A stretch of DNA of 64,000 nucleotides from Cupriavidus gilardii (GCF_008801915.1 NZ_VZOV01000001.1:372001-436000), one strand, 5' to 3'; shown: positions 8,384 to 17,882, counted from the first letter of the stretch. Program-made: numbers and translations. Notes: generated by a model not told the origin, from the letters alone.

Positions 8384-9955
8384 TCAATGCGCGGCGGTAC
8401 CGCCGGCGCGGCGGGCGAGCACCGCCTTGATCGCCAGCAGCACGGGAATCGCCACGACGAACAGCAGCGCCAGCGACAGGAAGCCCGCATTGAAGGCTAG
8501 CGCGCCTGCCTGCCGTTCCAGCAGCGGTTCCAGCGTGGCGGCCATCGCCACGGTCGGGTCGGCGTGCGACAGCGCCTGCTGCAACGGCGATTCCATCGAT
8601 GCCGCGGCGAGCGGGGCGTCCACGCCGACCGGCAGCGTCTGCACCAGCGCGCTGCGCGCGGCGCCATGGCGATGATGCAGATACGTCTGCAGGAAGGCGA
8701 TGCCGATCAGCCCGCCGAACTGCCGGCCGAAGTTGAACAGCGCGGCGCCCTGGCAGGCGAATTGCACCGGCAGTCCCCCCAGCGTGACCAGCGTCAGCGA
8801 CAGGAACATCAGCCCGAGGCCGAAGCCGCGGATCAGCAATGGCGGCGTCATGTCCGGCAGGCCGCTGTACGCGGTCGTGTACGACAGCATGCCCATCGCC
8901 AGCATGAACAGCACGATGCCCAGCGGGATCAGCTTGAACGGCGCCACGCGCGTGTACTGCGCCAGCGCGCCGCCCGCCAGCAGCCCCAGCGACGCGGTGG
9001 CGGCGCTCGATGTCAGCAGATCGCCCGCATGGGTCGGGCTGAGCCGCAGCACGTTCAGTGCAAAGGCGGGCAGCAGGAAGGCGCTGCCGAACAGCGCGAA
9101 GCCGGCCACGAAGCTGACGCAGAAGCCGAACGCGAAATGCGGATCGCGGAACAGCTGCGCCTGCAGCCAGCGCCCGCCATCGCGCCGGTGTTGGCGCCAT
9201 GCCGTCAGCGACAGCGCCGCCCCGGCCAGCAGTGCTGCCTGCACGATCGGCGGCGAGTGCAGCCAGTCGTGGCGATTGCCTTCCTGCAGCACGAATACGG
9301 TGGCGATCGAGGTGACGGTCAGCAGCGCGATACCGACCGGATCGAGCGCGCGCGGTAGCGCCGCGCTGCCCACGTCGCCCCGCTGGTCAGCGGGCTCGCG
9401 ACCGAGGACCAGCCAGGCCAGCCCGATGCCCGACAGCCCGAATGGCACGCCGGCCAGAAACACCAGGCGCCAGGAGCCATGATCGGTGACCCATCCCTGC
9501 GCCAGCGGTGCCAGCGTGGTCGGCGCCATCACGGTCGCCAGCGCGAACACCGCCTGGCTCAGTGGCGTCCAGCGCGGCGGCGCATCGCGAAACAGCAGCG
9601 CCTGCGCGGTGGCGAGCATCAGCGCGGCGCTCGCCCCCTGCACGAAGCGGCACGCGCCAAGCATCGCCAGATCGAGCGGCAGCGATGCGGCCGCGGTCGA
9701 TGCCACCAGCAGTACCCCGGACCACCGCAGCACGGCTGCCTCGCCGAAGCGGCGCGCGACCGCGGCCGCGATCACGAACCCTGCCAGCTTCGCCGCGAAG
9801 TAGAGGATGTTGATCCACGCCGCCTCGTCCAGCGTTGCATGCAAGCCGCCGGCGAAATGGGCGCGATTGACCATCATCAGCGTGCCATTGATGGCGTCGG
9901 TCAGGGCGAGCAGTGTCACCGCCCCCAGCAGCGTGGCAAAGCGCGGGTCCATCAT
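8384..9955 (-). CDS. MFS drug efflux permease, DHA2 (14-TM) family, EmrB-like
   Basis: 523 aa. It starts MMDPRFATLLGAVTLLALTD and has about 14 hydrophobic segments typical of the DHA2/EmrB group, with the motif A-like region between TM2 and TM3 replaced by ARRFGEAAVLR. The start is fixed by a 4-nt ATGA overlap (9952-9955) with the upstream HlyD gene, so a longer open frame reading to 10366 is not the real N-terminus. Together they would form an EmrAB-type inner-membrane/periplasmic pump using an outer-membrane channel. No channel gene is next to it. Confidence 0.9.
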   Translation of the reverse strand: MMDPRFATLLGAVTLLALTDAINGTLMMVNRAHFAGGLHATLDEAAWINILYFAAKLAGFVIAAAVARRFGEAAVLRWSGVLLVASTAAASLPLDLAMLGACRFVQGASAALMLATAQALLFRDAPPRWTPLSQAVFALATVMAPTTLAPLAQGWVTDHGSWRLVFLAGVPFGLSGIGLAWLVLGREPADQRGDVGSAALPRALDPVGIALLTVTSIATVFVLQEGNRHDWLHSPPIVQAALLAGAALSLTAWRQHRRDGGRWLQAQLFRDPHFAFGFCVSFVAGFALFGSAFLLPAFALNVLRLSPTHAGDLLTSSAATASLGLLAGGALAQYTRVAPFKLIPLGIVLFMLAMGMLSYTTAYSGLPDMTPPLLIRGFGLGLMFLSLTLVTLGGLPVQFACQGAALFNFGRQFGGLIGIAFLQTYLHHRHGAARSALVQTLPVGVDAPLAAASMESPLQQALSHADPTVAMAATLEPLLERQAGALAFNAGFLSLALLFVVAIPVLLAIKAVLARRAGGTAAH

Positions 9956-11139
9956 CTGGCCTGCGTCAGACCCTGCGTCAGACCCTGCGTCAGTCCCTGC
10001 GTAGGTCCCTGCGCGAGTCCCCGCGGAAGTTGTCGGGCGACCTGCCGTGCGGCCGGAGTGGCCGACGCCGCCGCGCCCGGCCGCGTATCGATCGACACCA
10101 CCGCGGACAGTCCGGGTACCAGCTTCCCGTGCAGCGGGCCGCCGCGCGTCGGCATGATCTTGACCGGCACATGCTGCACGATCTTCGTGAAGTTGCCGGT
10201 GGCGTTGTCCGGCGGCAGCAGCGCGAACTGCGCGCCGCTGCCCGGCGAGACGCTGACGACGGTGCCGTCGATCGGCACGCCGGGATAGCCATCGAGCTCG
10301 ATCCGTACCGGGCTGCCGACGCGGATGCGGTGCAGCTCGGTCTCCTTCAGGTTCGCGACGACCCACGATGTCTCGACCGGTACCAGCGCCAGCGCTTGCG
10401 TGCCGGGTTGCACGTAGCGGCCGACGCGAATCTGCCGATTGCCGACCACGCCGTCGACCGGCGCACGCACCACGGTATTGCCCAGGTCGATGCGCGCCAG
10501 CTCCAGCCGTGCCATCGCGGCCGCCTCGGCGGCCCGGGCCTCGTCGACCTGCGCGGCGATCACGTCCAGCCGGCGGCGCTCGGCATCGAGCTGGGCTAGC
10601 GCGCCTTGCTCGGCGGCCGCCGCCTGTTCGGCCTCGGCGCGCGCCAGCTCATAGGTCTGGCGGCTGCTGGCATGGACTTCCAGCAGCGAGGCGTGGCGCC
10701 GGTGATCGAGCGCCGCGCGGTGCGTGGCCGACTGCCGGATGCGCAGCGTCGCCTGTGCCTGCCGGATCTGCGCCTGCTGCAGCCGATGCTGGCGCTCGAG
10801 CGTCGCCAGCGCGGCGCGGCGCGCCTGCACATCGGCCTCGGCCTGGCCCACGCGAGCCTGATAGTCGGCGTCGTCGATGCGGAACAGCACGTCGCCCGCG
10901 CGTACCCGCTGGTTGTCGTCGACGGCGACGGCACGCACATAACCGGCCACGCGCGGCGCCACCGCGGTGACGTCGGCGCGCACATAGGCGTTGTCGCTGG
11001 TGACCGTGTGCTGGCGGTGCTGCCACCAGCGATAGCCGCCGTAGCCTGCCAGCAGCGCGCCGGCGATCGTCAGCGAGACCAGCAGCGCTCGCCGCGATGG
11101 CCCCCGCGACGAAGCGGGACTCCTTGCCTGGGTCGCCAT
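9952..11139 (-). CDS. HlyD/EmrA-family membrane-fusion protein
   Basis: 395 aa: one N-terminal membrane anchor (LLVSLTIAGALLAGYGGYRW, ~20-40), a barrel-sandwich/lipoyl half (VTAVAPRVAGYVRAVAVDDN), a long coiled-coil hairpin rich in Ala/Gln/Arg (~95-210), the second lipoyl half (APVDGVVGNRQIRVG) and a beta-barrel (SPVRIELDGYPG). It links an inner-membrane pump to an outer-membrane channel. The last ~20 residues are a TQGL repeat encoded by a 12-bp tandem array, outside the conserved fold. Second gene of the lipoprotein-HlyD-DHA2 operon. Confidence 0.92.
   Translation of the reverse strand: MATQARSPASSRGPSRRALLVSLTIAGALLAGYGGYRWWQHRQHTVTSDNAYVRADVTAVAPRVAGYVRAVAVDDNQRVRAGDVLFRIDDADYQARVGQAEADVQARRAALATLERQHRLQQAQIRQAQATLRIRQSATHRAALDHRRHASLLEVHASSRQTYELARAEAEQAAAAEQGALAQLDAERRRLDVIAAQVDEARAAEAAAMARLELARIDLGNTVVRAPVDGVVGNRQIRVGRYVQPGTQALALVPVETSWVVANLKETELHRIRVGSPVRIELDGYPGVPIDGTVVSVSPGSGAQFALLPPDNATGNFTKIVQHVPVKIMPTRGGPLHGKLVPGLSAVVSIDTRPGAAASATPAARQVARQLPRGLAQGPTQGLTQGLTQGLTQAR
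9960..10019. repeat. 5 x 12-bp tandem repeat inside the HlyD gene
   Basis: Five consecutive 12-bp units related to CCTGCGTCAGAC: the first two are identical, the third has one change and the last two are more diverged. On the coding (minus) strand they encode the TQGL-type repeat at the extreme C-terminus of the membrane-fusion protein. The period is a multiple of three, so copy-number change would not break the frame or the ATGA overlap just downstream. Confidence 0.9.
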
Positions 11140-11155
11140 GGGTTCGCTCCGCTGC

Positions 11156-11395
11156 CTAGCGATCGACGAAGGAATCGTTCAGGCGTACGCCGGACCGTGG
11201 CACCGGCCTGTCGTCGAGCATCGGATGCCGATGATTGATATCGCCCAGGCTCATGCCGATGGGCGCCGGCGTGGAGGAAGGGCGGACGTCGCCGCCGCCA
11301 TCGCTGTCGACATCGCCTTGCCTGGTAGCGCAGCCGGACAGTGCGGCCGCCGCGATCGCCAGCGCGATCGAACTGGGGTAGAACCGGAAAGTCAT
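11156..11395 (-). CDS. Small lipoprotein of the efflux operon
   Basis: 79 aa with a clear type-II signal peptide: MTFRFYPSSIALAIAAAAL followed by lipobox LSGC (Cys ~23). The mature part is about 57 residues, acidic then polar, with no recognised domain. It ends 16 bp before the HlyD start and is on the same strand, so it likely heads the operon. The role is unknown; it may be a periplasmic accessory of the pump or unrelated to it. Confidence 0.7.
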   Translation of the reverse strand: MTFRFYPSSIALAIAAAALSGCATRQGDVDSDGGGDVRPSSTPAPIGMSLGDINHRHPMLDDRPVPRSGVRLNDSFVDR

Positions 11396-11545
11396 CGTTG
11401 GCCCGGCATCGTTGCATGCCGCCTCGTGGTGGAAGTGGCACGACTATAGGCAGGGCCTTCACGCAGCGGAAATCGAACGATTCGATGGCCCCCATGCGGC
11501 GTTTCGATGGGGACCGCGCCCGCTGCGGCGGGCGCGTGAGAGGCA

Positions 11546-12490
11546 TCAGCCTTGGCCTTGTCCAAGCATCGCGGCGAACGCGTCGGCGAGGTGCCGGCGG
11601 ACGTAACGATGCACCGGATCGCCGTCGGCGCCGCTGTGCCAGTGCAGACGGATCGCGACCGTCTCTTCGGTGCCTTGCACCGGCACGCAGACCAGCGCGC
11701 CTTGCGCCAGGATCAACGGCGCGACCAGCGCGGGCAGCACGGCAACCACCGGTGCGGTCTGCAGCAGACGGCTCAGCGTCAGCAGGCTCTCGACTTCGGT
11801 CGGCATCGCGCCGTTGTGCTTGACCTGCCCGAGAAAGGCGTTGCCGCCCGAGCCAAGTTCGATTGCATGGGACAGGCCGATCGCCTGCAACGTCCGCAAT
11901 TCTTCGGCGCCGATGCTCGCCGGCAGCGGCAGTTGCGCCGGCGCGTGGGCGCAGACCAGATGACATCGATGCAGGTCGGCGCTGCGGTGCCAGTCCTTCG
12001 TCGCCAGCGGCACGCCGGTGACCGCCAGATCGATCTCGCGCGCGTCGAGGGCGTCCGGCATGCGCGCGGCCGGCATCGCGCGTGACGCCAGCTGGATCGA
12101 CGGCGCTTCGCGGGCCAGCGCGGCGCACAGCACCGGCAGCAGCATCGCCTCCAATGGCGCCGGCAGCGCAATGCACAGGCGCGCCTGTGTCGACGACGGA
12201 TCGAACTCGCCGGCGGGCCGCACCAGCCCGTAGGCCTCGTTCAGCAGCGCGCGGACCGGTTCGACCAGCGCCAGCGCCTTGGCGGTCGGTTCCATGCCCT
12301 TGGCGCCGCGCACGAACAGCGGGTCGTCGAACAGCCGCCGCAGCCGCGCCAGCATATGGCTGACCGCGGGCTGGCCGAGAAACAGCTGCCGCGCCGCGCC
12401 GCTGACGGAACGTTGGCTCGCCAGCGCGTCGAAGGCCACCAGCAGGTTCAGGTCGAGCGTGCGGAACTTGCGGTAGTCGAGGGGTTCCAT
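11546..12490 (-). CDS. LysR-family transcriptional regulator (NodD-like subgroup)
   Basis: 314 aa starting MEPLDYRKFRTLDLNLLVAF. The HTH reads SVSGAARQLFLGQPAVSHMLAR (~27-48), followed by LRRLFDDPLFVRGAKGMEPT, a signature of the NodD/LinR-like LTTR subgroup. The effector domain follows. It ends 150 bp before the lipoprotein/efflux operon, on the same strand, and probably controls that operon or the neighbouring PaiB-like gene. Start chosen at 12490 because the conserved LTTR N-terminus begins there, although the frame is open further upstream. Confidence 0.9.
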   Translation of the reverse strand: MEPLDYRKFRTLDLNLLVAFDALASQRSVSGAARQLFLGQPAVSHMLARLRRLFDDPLFVRGAKGMEPTAKALALVEPVRALLNEAYGLVRPAGEFDPSSTQARLCIALPAPLEAMLLPVLCAALAREAPSIQLASRAMPAARMPDALDAREIDLAVTGVPLATKDWHRSADLHRCHLVCAHAPAQLPLPASIGAEELRTLQAIGLSHAIELGSGGNAFLGQVKHNGAMPTEVESLLTLSRLLQTAPVVAVLPALVAPLILAQGALVCVPVQGTEETVAIRLHWHSGADGDPVHRYVRRHLADAFAAMLGQGQG

Positions 12491-12513
12491 GCCGTTCTCC
12501 GTCGCCGCCGCCG

Positions 12514-13164
12514 CTATCGGCCGTCGTCGTCGCGGCGCTCGGCGATGGCATCGAGCATCGCCTGGCCCAGCGTGGCGTCGCCTTGCTGCTTCAGCGCCTC
12601 GGCGGCGCCGAGCTTGTCCCGCAGCTCGCGGTTCTGGCTCAGCTTGAACTTGCCGATCAGCCGGGTGATGTCGATCTCGATGCCGACGATGGCCTTGAGC
12701 ATGGTATCGATATAGTCGGCGGGAGCATCCGTCATCTTCCACGGCGCCGGCTGCGAAGCCTCGTGCGCTCGTGTCAGCCGGGCCACGACGCCTCGGACGT
12801 ACCGCTCCTCATCGCGGATCGTGATCCTGCCGTGCGCATGAACGACCCGGTAGTTCCAGGTCGGCACCTGCTTGTGCGATTCGTGCTTGCTCGGGTACCA
12901 GGTTGGCGTGATGTACCCATCCTCGGCGCGGAACACGACCATCACCTCGTCGCCGTTCCCTGCGTGCTGCCATACCGGATTGGCCCGGGCGACATGGGCG
13001 CGCAACGTGCCGTTGGTCCCCGCGGAAAGGTCCAGTTCGAACGGAAGATGGTTGGCGTCCAGGCCATTGGTGCCATGGGTGACCAGCATCCCGAACGGGT
13101 GCTCGCGGATCAGCCGATGCAGTGCCTCGACGTCCTGTACTTCGAAATGGGATGGGATGTACAT
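12514..13164 (-). CDS. FMN-binding PaiB-like protein
   Basis: 216 aa starting MYIPSHFEVQDVEALHRLI, the conserved start of the PaiB / FMN-binding negative transcriptional regulator family. The split-barrel core includes PFGMLVTHGTNGLDANHLPF, VFRAEDGYITPTWYPSKHE and VPTWNYRVVHAHG. In Bacillus PaiB affects protease and sporulation gene expression. Homologues are widespread and may be flavin enzymes. It lies 157 bp downstream of the MocR regulator on the same strand, and 23 bp upstream of the LysR gene. Confidence 0.9.
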   Translation of the reverse strand: MYIPSHFEVQDVEALHRLIREHPFGMLVTHGTNGLDANHLPFELDLSAGTNGTLRAHVARANPVWQHAGNGDEVMVVFRAEDGYITPTWYPSKHESHKQVPTWNYRVVHAHGRITIRDEERYVRGVVARLTRAHEASQPAPWKMTDAPADYIDTMLKAIVGIEIDITRLIGKFKLSQNRELRDKLGAAEALKQQGDATLGQAMLDAIAERRDDDGR

Positions 13165-13321
13165 GGCCTCGAATTCCGATGGGGTTGACCGTTGCGCCGC
13201 GCGAACGTCGGCGACGGCTCGATCATCGGTCCGACGGCGGCCGGCAGGAAGAGCCAATTTGATGGAATTCGAATGGACCAGTATTCCGGGGCGATCCCAT
13301 CCCAATGCCGGTGTCCGCTCT

Positions 13322-14896
13322 TCAGCCGGCGCGCGATGCGGCGCGGCTTCGGGCCGCCGACGTCAATACCTTCGCCAGCGTCTTCACCGCCGCGTCGATC
13401 TGGTCGTCGCTATAGCCGCCGAGTCCCAGCACCAGGCCCGGCCGCGCGTTGGTGGCCGAGTACATCGGCGACACGGGCCTGACCGATACGCCGGCCTCGA
13501 TCGCCAGCGACGCGATCCGTTGATCGTCGGTCCCTTCGGCGAGCCACAGCACCAGGTGCATGCCCTGGTCCCCGGGCTGCAGCCACGCCAACTCGTCCGG
13601 TATCCAGCGTGCGATGGCGGCGATCAGGTGCTGGCGCCGGTCGGCATAGACCAGCCGCACGCGGCGGATATGCCGATCCAGGTGTCCTTCGTCGATGAAG
13701 GCGGCCACCACATGCTGGTCGGCGCTGGGAGAGTGCCGGTCGATCAGCACGCGGGCGCCGCAGAATGCCGGCACCAGCGGCGGCGGAACGATGGCATAGC
13801 CAAGCCGCAGCGAAGGGAACAGGATCTTGCTGAAGGTCCCCAGATAGACGACGAGCTCGGGCGCGAGTCCCTGCAACGAGGGAAAAGGATGGCCGACGTA
13901 GCGCAACTCGCTGTCATAGTCGTCCTCGACGATCCACGCGCCGGTGGCCCGCGCCCACGCCAGCAGCGCGTTTCTTCGGGCCATGCTCAACGGCATGCCG
14001 AGCGGATACTGATGCGACGGCGTGACGAACGCCGCGCGTGCGTGCTCGGCCATCGCGCGTCCTGCCTCGACGTCGATACCAGCCTCGTCGACCGGTACGC
14101 GCACCATGCCGCGCTGGTGCCCGGTGCTCTCCAGAATGCCGGTGATGCCGCGGTAGGCCGGGTCCTCGACCCACGCCAGATCATCGGCATCGAGCAGTAC
14201 CTGACACGACAGGTAGAGACCTTGCTGCGTGCCGGTGGTGACGATCACCTGTTCCGGCGTGCAATGCACCGAGCGCGAGCGGCGCACGTAATCCGCGATC
14301 GCCGACCGGAGCGCTGGCACGCCTTGCGGATCGTCGTAACCGGACGGCGCGGCTGCACGCAATGCCCGCGTGCGATTGCCCAGGCGGCGCCAGACGTCGT
14401 CCGGCGCGGTGGGGCCAAGCGGGACCGAGACCGCGAACGGCACCGGGGGCAGCGGAGAGAATTGCCGCCCAAGTTCGGCAAACGCCGTGGCCCGCGTGCT
14501 GAACTGCCTGGGCGCGGCGGGTTCGTGGACATCGCGGGCCGGTGTGCGGGTCGTCGGGCGATGATGCGGGCGATCGTTCGGCCCGTCATTGCGCCCATCA
14601 TTGCGCCCGTCATCAGGCCCATCGGCCAACGCCGTCGCGACCCGGGTGCCCGCGCCGGCCTGCGCTTCGAGATAGCCCTCGGCGATCAGCTGCTCGAACG
14701 CCTCCAGCACGGTCCCGCGCGAGACGCCCAGCGAGCTTGCCAGATGGCGCGTCGAGGGCAGCAGCTCGCCCGGTTTCAGTTCCCCCCGCCGGATCGCTTC
14801 GCGCAACAGCCTCGACAGCTGCCTGGCAAGCTGTCCCGCGGAGCGGTCCAGCTCGCCGATCGACGGCAATTCCATTGCGTGACGGTGTCGTGCCAT
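13322..14896 (-). CDS. MocR/PdxR-family regulator (GntR HTH + aminotransferase-like)
   Basis: About 524 aa. The N-terminal GntR winged helix (residues ~20-85) contains GELLPSTRHLASSLGVSRGT and VLEAFEQLIAEGYL. A flexible Asp/Asn/Gly/Arg-rich linker follows, encoded by a 12-bp repeat. The C-terminal fold-type-I aminotransferase domain has GYDDPQGVPALR, QQGLYLSCQVLLD, EDDYDSELRY and the PLP-lysine region LGTFSKILFPSLRLGY. MocR proteins sense PLP or an amino compound and often control a divergent or adjacent gene, here possibly the PaiB-like gene. An upstream in-frame ATG at 14971 would overlap the preceding LysR gene, so 14896 is preferred. Confidence 0.9.
   Translation of the reverse strand: MARHRHAMELPSIGELDRSAGQLARQLSRLLREAIRRGELKPGELLPSTRHLASSLGVSRGTVLEAFEQLIAEGYLEAQAGAGTRVATALADGPDDGRNDGRNDGPNDRPHHRPTTRTPARDVHEPAAPRQFSTRATAFAELGRQFSPLPPVPFAVSVPLGPTAPDDVWRRLGNRTRALRAAAPSGYDDPQGVPALRSAIADYVRRSRSVHCTPEQVIVTTGTQQGLYLSCQVLLDADDLAWVEDPAYRGITGILESTGHQRGMVRVPVDEAGIDVEAGRAMAEHARAAFVTPSHQYPLGMPLSMARRNALLAWARATGAWIVEDDYDSELRYVGHPFPSLQGLAPELVVYLGTFSKILFPSLRLGYAIVPPPLVPAFCGARVLIDRHSPSADQHVVAAFIDEGHLDRHIRRVRLVYADRRQHLIAAIARWIPDELAWLQPGDQGMHLVLWLAEGTDDQRIASLAIEAGVSVRPVSPMYSATNARPGLVLGLGGYSDDQIDAAVKTLAKVLTSAARSRAASRAG
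14581..14628. repeat. 12-bp tandem repeat in the MocR linker
   Basis: Units GCCCGTCATTGC, GCCCATCATTGC, GCCCGTCATCAG and a diverged fourth lie head to tail. On the coding strand they give the (D/N)-D/N-G-R/P linker between the DNA-binding and aminotransferase-like domains. Copy number changes would lengthen or shorten the linker in frame. Confidence 0.8.
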
Positions 14897-14942
14897 GAGG
14901 TCGGTCTTCGATGCGTGCGGGGCCTTCGAAAGCGGCAGGGGC

Positions 14943-15917
14943 TCAGCGCCGGTCGCTGGCGCCGCGGCCAAGGTCGCCCGGATAGACGGCGCGGCCGGCC
15001 TCGCGTAACGCCTCGACCATCAGCGTCGCGGCCGGCGACAGCAGCCGGTCGGTGCGCGTGATGATGCCGAAGTCGTCCATATGGCAGGGCACGTCCAGCG
15101 GCAGGATCGCGACCATGCCGTGCCGCGCATAGTACTCGGCAACATCGGCGGCCAGTACCGCCAGCATGTCGCTCTGCTCGATCATCTGCGTGACGAACAG
15201 CAGCGCCGCGGTTTCGACCACATTGGTCGGGGGCATCAGGCTGGCGCGCTGGAACATCAGGTCGAAGCGATGGCGCAGCACGCTGCCGGCCGGCGGCACG
15301 ATCCAGGTGGCCGTTTCCAGATCGGCCAGCGACAGCGCCGGGGCGTCCAGCAGCCGATGGCCGCGGCGGGCCACCACGCAGACAGGCTCGCCGGCCAGCG
15401 GCTCGTAGCGCAGCTGCAGCTTGTCATGCTCGGCGAACAGCCGGGCCACCACCAGATCGAGCTTGTCCTGCGCCAGGCGCTCCAGCAGCACGTTGCTGTT
15501 CTCGATCTCCAGCGAGACGCGCAGCCCGGGATTGTCGCGCTTGAGCTCGGCCACCGCGGGCGGCAGCAGCTTGACCGCGGGCGAGGTGATCGCGCCGACC
15601 GCGACATGGCCGAGGCGGCCGGCGCGCAGCCCCATCACTTCCTGCTGGGCTTGGTCCAGGCTGCCGACCACGGCGCGCGCATGGCGGATCATCGCGTCGC
15701 CATACAGCGTGGGCCGCATGCCGCGCGGCAGCCTCTCGAACAGCGGCACGCCCAGCATTTCCTCGAGTTCGCGCAGCAGCTTCGATGCCGCCGGCTGCGT
15801 CATGTTCAGGACCGCCGCGGCGCGATGAATATTGCCCTCCTCGGCCAAGGCGACCAGCAACAGCAACTGCCGGGTTTTCAGGCGGGCGCGGATATACCAG
15901 GGCGGGGAAGTCGGCAT
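14943..15917 (-). CDS. LysR-family regulator of the pentonate operon (GbpR-like)
   Basis: 324 aa starting MPTSPPWYIRARLKTRQLLLL. The HTH reads EEGNIHRAAAVLNMTQPAASKLLREL. The text around RLPRGMRPTLYGDAMIRHAR is typical of the GbpR (sugar-binding-protein regulator) LTTR branch. It is divergent from the dehydratase operon, which makes it the likely sensor of a pentonate or its keto-deoxy product. The ATG at 15917 is preferred over 15995 because the region between them carries three GATATC-centred sites that look like operators. Confidence 0.9.
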   Translation of the reverse strand: MPTSPPWYIRARLKTRQLLLLVALAEEGNIHRAAAVLNMTQPAASKLLRELEEMLGVPLFERLPRGMRPTLYGDAMIRHARAVVGSLDQAQQEVMGLRAGRLGHVAVGAITSPAVKLLPPAVAELKRDNPGLRVSLEIENSNVLLERLAQDKLDLVVARLFAEHDKLQLRYEPLAGEPVCVVARRGHRLLDAPALSLADLETATWIVPPAGSVLRHRFDLMFQRASLMPPTNVVETAALLFVTQMIEQSDMLAVLAADVAEYYARHGMVAILPLDVPCHMDDFGIITRTDRLLSPAATLMVEALREAGRAVYPGDLGRGASDRR

Positions 15918-15929
15918 CGGGTTAACACG

Positions 15930-15979
15930 GATATCTGATTCGATATCGCAATGGCGTGAATTTTCATTAGAAGGATATC
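15930..15979. promoter_or_regulatory. Three GATATC half-sites between LysR and the dehydratase operon
   Basis: GATATC occurs at 15930-15935, 15942-15947 and 15974-15979, within CGGATATC, the palindrome CGATATCG, and the palindrome GGATATCC. Start-to-start spacings are 12 and 32 bp, near whole helical turns. The location, between divergent regulator and operon, suits an LTTR recognition plus activation site pair. This is an inference from position and symmetry. Confidence 0.45.
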
Positions 15980-16139
15980 CGATCGGTTTGTACACTGCCG
16001 CCTGTCGAAAACAAAACCGATCGCCCCCGAGGCGCGACGCAGCCAGGAGACACCCTCAGCTGCCCCAATCCCGATGACGTCCCCGCCGCGCGGCCGATGC
16101 CGCGGGCCGGCGTTCGTCCCGCCGCACTCAGGAATTTCC

Positions 16140-17882
16140 ATGCCGGATTCAAAACCCAAGCTCCGCTCCGCCCAATGGTTCGGCACCGCCGACAAGAACG
16201 GCTTCATGTACCGCAGCTGGATGAAAAACCAGGGCATTCCCAATCATGAATTCGATGGCCGGCCGATCATCGGCATTTGCAATACCTGGTCGGAATTGAC
16301 GCCATGCAATGCGCATTTCCGCAAGCTGGCCGAGCACGTCAAGCGCGGCGTCTATGAAGCCGGCGGCTTTCCGGTCGAATTCCCGGTGTTCTCCAATGGC
16401 GAATCGAATCTGCGGCCGACCGCGATGCTGACGCGCAATCTGGCGGCGATGGATGTCGAGGAAGCGATTCGAGGCAATCCGGTCGACGCCGTCGTGCTGC
16501 TGGCCGGCTGCGACAAGACCACGCCGGCGCTGCTGATGGGCGCGGCCAGCTGCGACGTGCCGGCGCTCGTCGTCAGCGGCGGCCCGATGCTCAACGGCAA
16601 GCTCGATGGCAAGGACATCGGCTCTGGCACCGCGGTCTGGCAGCTGCACGAATCGCTGAAGGCCGGCGAGATCGACCTGCACCATTTCCTGTCGGCCGAA
16701 GCCGGCATGTCGCGCTCGGCCGGCACCTGCAACACGATGGGCACCGCGTCGACGATGGCCTGCATGGCGGAGGCGCTCGGCACCACGCTGCCGCACAACG
16801 CGGCGATTCCGGCGGTCGACGCGCGGCGCTACGTGTTGGCCCACATGTCCGGTATCCGCATCGTCGAGATGGCAAAGGAAGGGCTGTGCCTGTCGAAGAT
16901 CCTGACGCGCGAGGCCTTCGAGAATGCGATCCGCACCAATGCGGCGATCGGCGGTTCGACCAATGCGGTGATCCATCTGAAGGCGATCGCCGGCCGCATC
17001 GGCGTGCCGCTCGAACTCGAGGACTGGACCCGTATCGGCCGCGATACGCCGACCATCGTCGACCTGATGCCGTCGGGACGCTTCCTGATGGAGGAGTTCT
17101 ACTACGCCGGCGGCCTGCCTGCGGTGCTGCGCCGGCTCGGCGAGGGCGGCCTGCTGCCGCATCCCGGCGCGCTGACCGTCAATGGCCGGACGCTGTGGGA
17201 GAACGTCAAGGACGCGCCGAACTTCAACGACGAGGTGATTCGCCCGCTCGATCGGCCGCTGATTGCGGATGGCAGCATCCGCGTGCTGCGCGGCAACCTG
17301 GCGCCGCGCGGCGCGGTGCTCAAACCGTCGGCCGCGACGCCTTCGCTGCTGAAGCACCGCGGCCGCGCGGTCGTGTTCGAAAACCTGGAGCACTACAAGG
17401 CCCGCATCGTCGACGAATCGCTCGAGGTCGACGCGGACTCGGTGCTGGTGATGAAGAACTGCGGGCCCAAGGGCTACCCCGGCATGGCCGAGGTCGGCAA
17501 CATGGGCCTGCCGCCGAAACTGCTGCGGCAGGGCATCAAGGACATGGTGCGGATCTCCGATGCGCGCATGAGCGGCACGGCCTACGGCACCGTGGTGCTG
17601 CACGTCGCGCCGGAGGCCGCCGCGGGCGGCCCGCTGGCGGCGGTGCGCGACGGCGACTGGATCGAGCTGGACTGCGAGGCCGGCACGCTGCATCTGGACA
17701 TCTCGACCGAGGAGCTGGCCGACCGCATGGAGATGTTCCGGCCGCCGAAGCCAGAGAGCCGCGCGGGCGAGGGGGGCTATCAACGCCTCTATGTCGACCA
17801 CGTGTTGCAGGCCGACCAGGGTTGCGATCTCGATTTCCTGGTGGGCTGCCGCGGCGCCGAGGTGCCGCGCCACTCGCATTGA
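16140..17882 (+). CDS. Sugar-acid dehydratase, IlvD/Edd family (probable L-arabonate dehydratase)
   Basis: 580 aa starting [20 protein letters not shown]. Fe-S ligand regions are visible at [15 protein letters not shown] (~120) and [14 protein letters not shown] (~190), and the C-terminal family signature at [20 protein letters not shown] (~470). The opening (KLRSAQWFG...[11 protein letters not shown]) is characteristic of the pentonate/L-arabonate dehydratase subgroup rather than of dihydroxy-acid or phosphogluconate dehydratases. It would dehydrate L-arabonate (or a related aldonate) to L-2-keto-3-deoxyarabonate. First gene of a four-gene operon. D-xylonate or another aldonate is a possible alternative substrate. 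Confidence 0.88.
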   Translation: MPDSKPKLRSAQWFGTADKNGFMYRSWMKNQGIPNHEFDGRPIIGICNTWSELTPCNAHFRKLAEHVKRGVYEAGGFPVEFPVFSNGESNLRPTAMLTRNLAAMDVEEAIRGNPVDAVVLLAGCDKTTPALLMGAASCDVPALVVSGGPMLNGKLDGKDIGSGTAVWQLHESLKAGEIDLHHFLSAEAGMSRSAGTCNTMGTASTMACMAEALGTTLPHNAAIPAVDARRYVLAHMSGIRIVEMAKEGLCLSKILTREAFENAIRTNAAIGGSTNAVIHLKAIAGRIGVPLELEDWTRIGRDTPTIVDLMPSGRFLMEEFYYAGGLPAVLRRLGEGGLLPHPGALTVNGRTLWENVKDAPNFNDEVIRPLDRPLIADGSIRVLRGNLAPRGAVLKPSAATPSLLKHRGRAVVFENLEHYKARIVDESLEVDADSVLVMKNCGPKGYPGMAEVGNMGLPPKLLRQGIKDMVRISDARMSGTAYGTVVLHVAPEAAAGGPLAAVRDGDWIELDCEAGTLHLDISTEELADRMEMFRPPKPESRAGEGGYQRLYVDHVLQADQGCDLDFLVGCRGAEVPRHSH

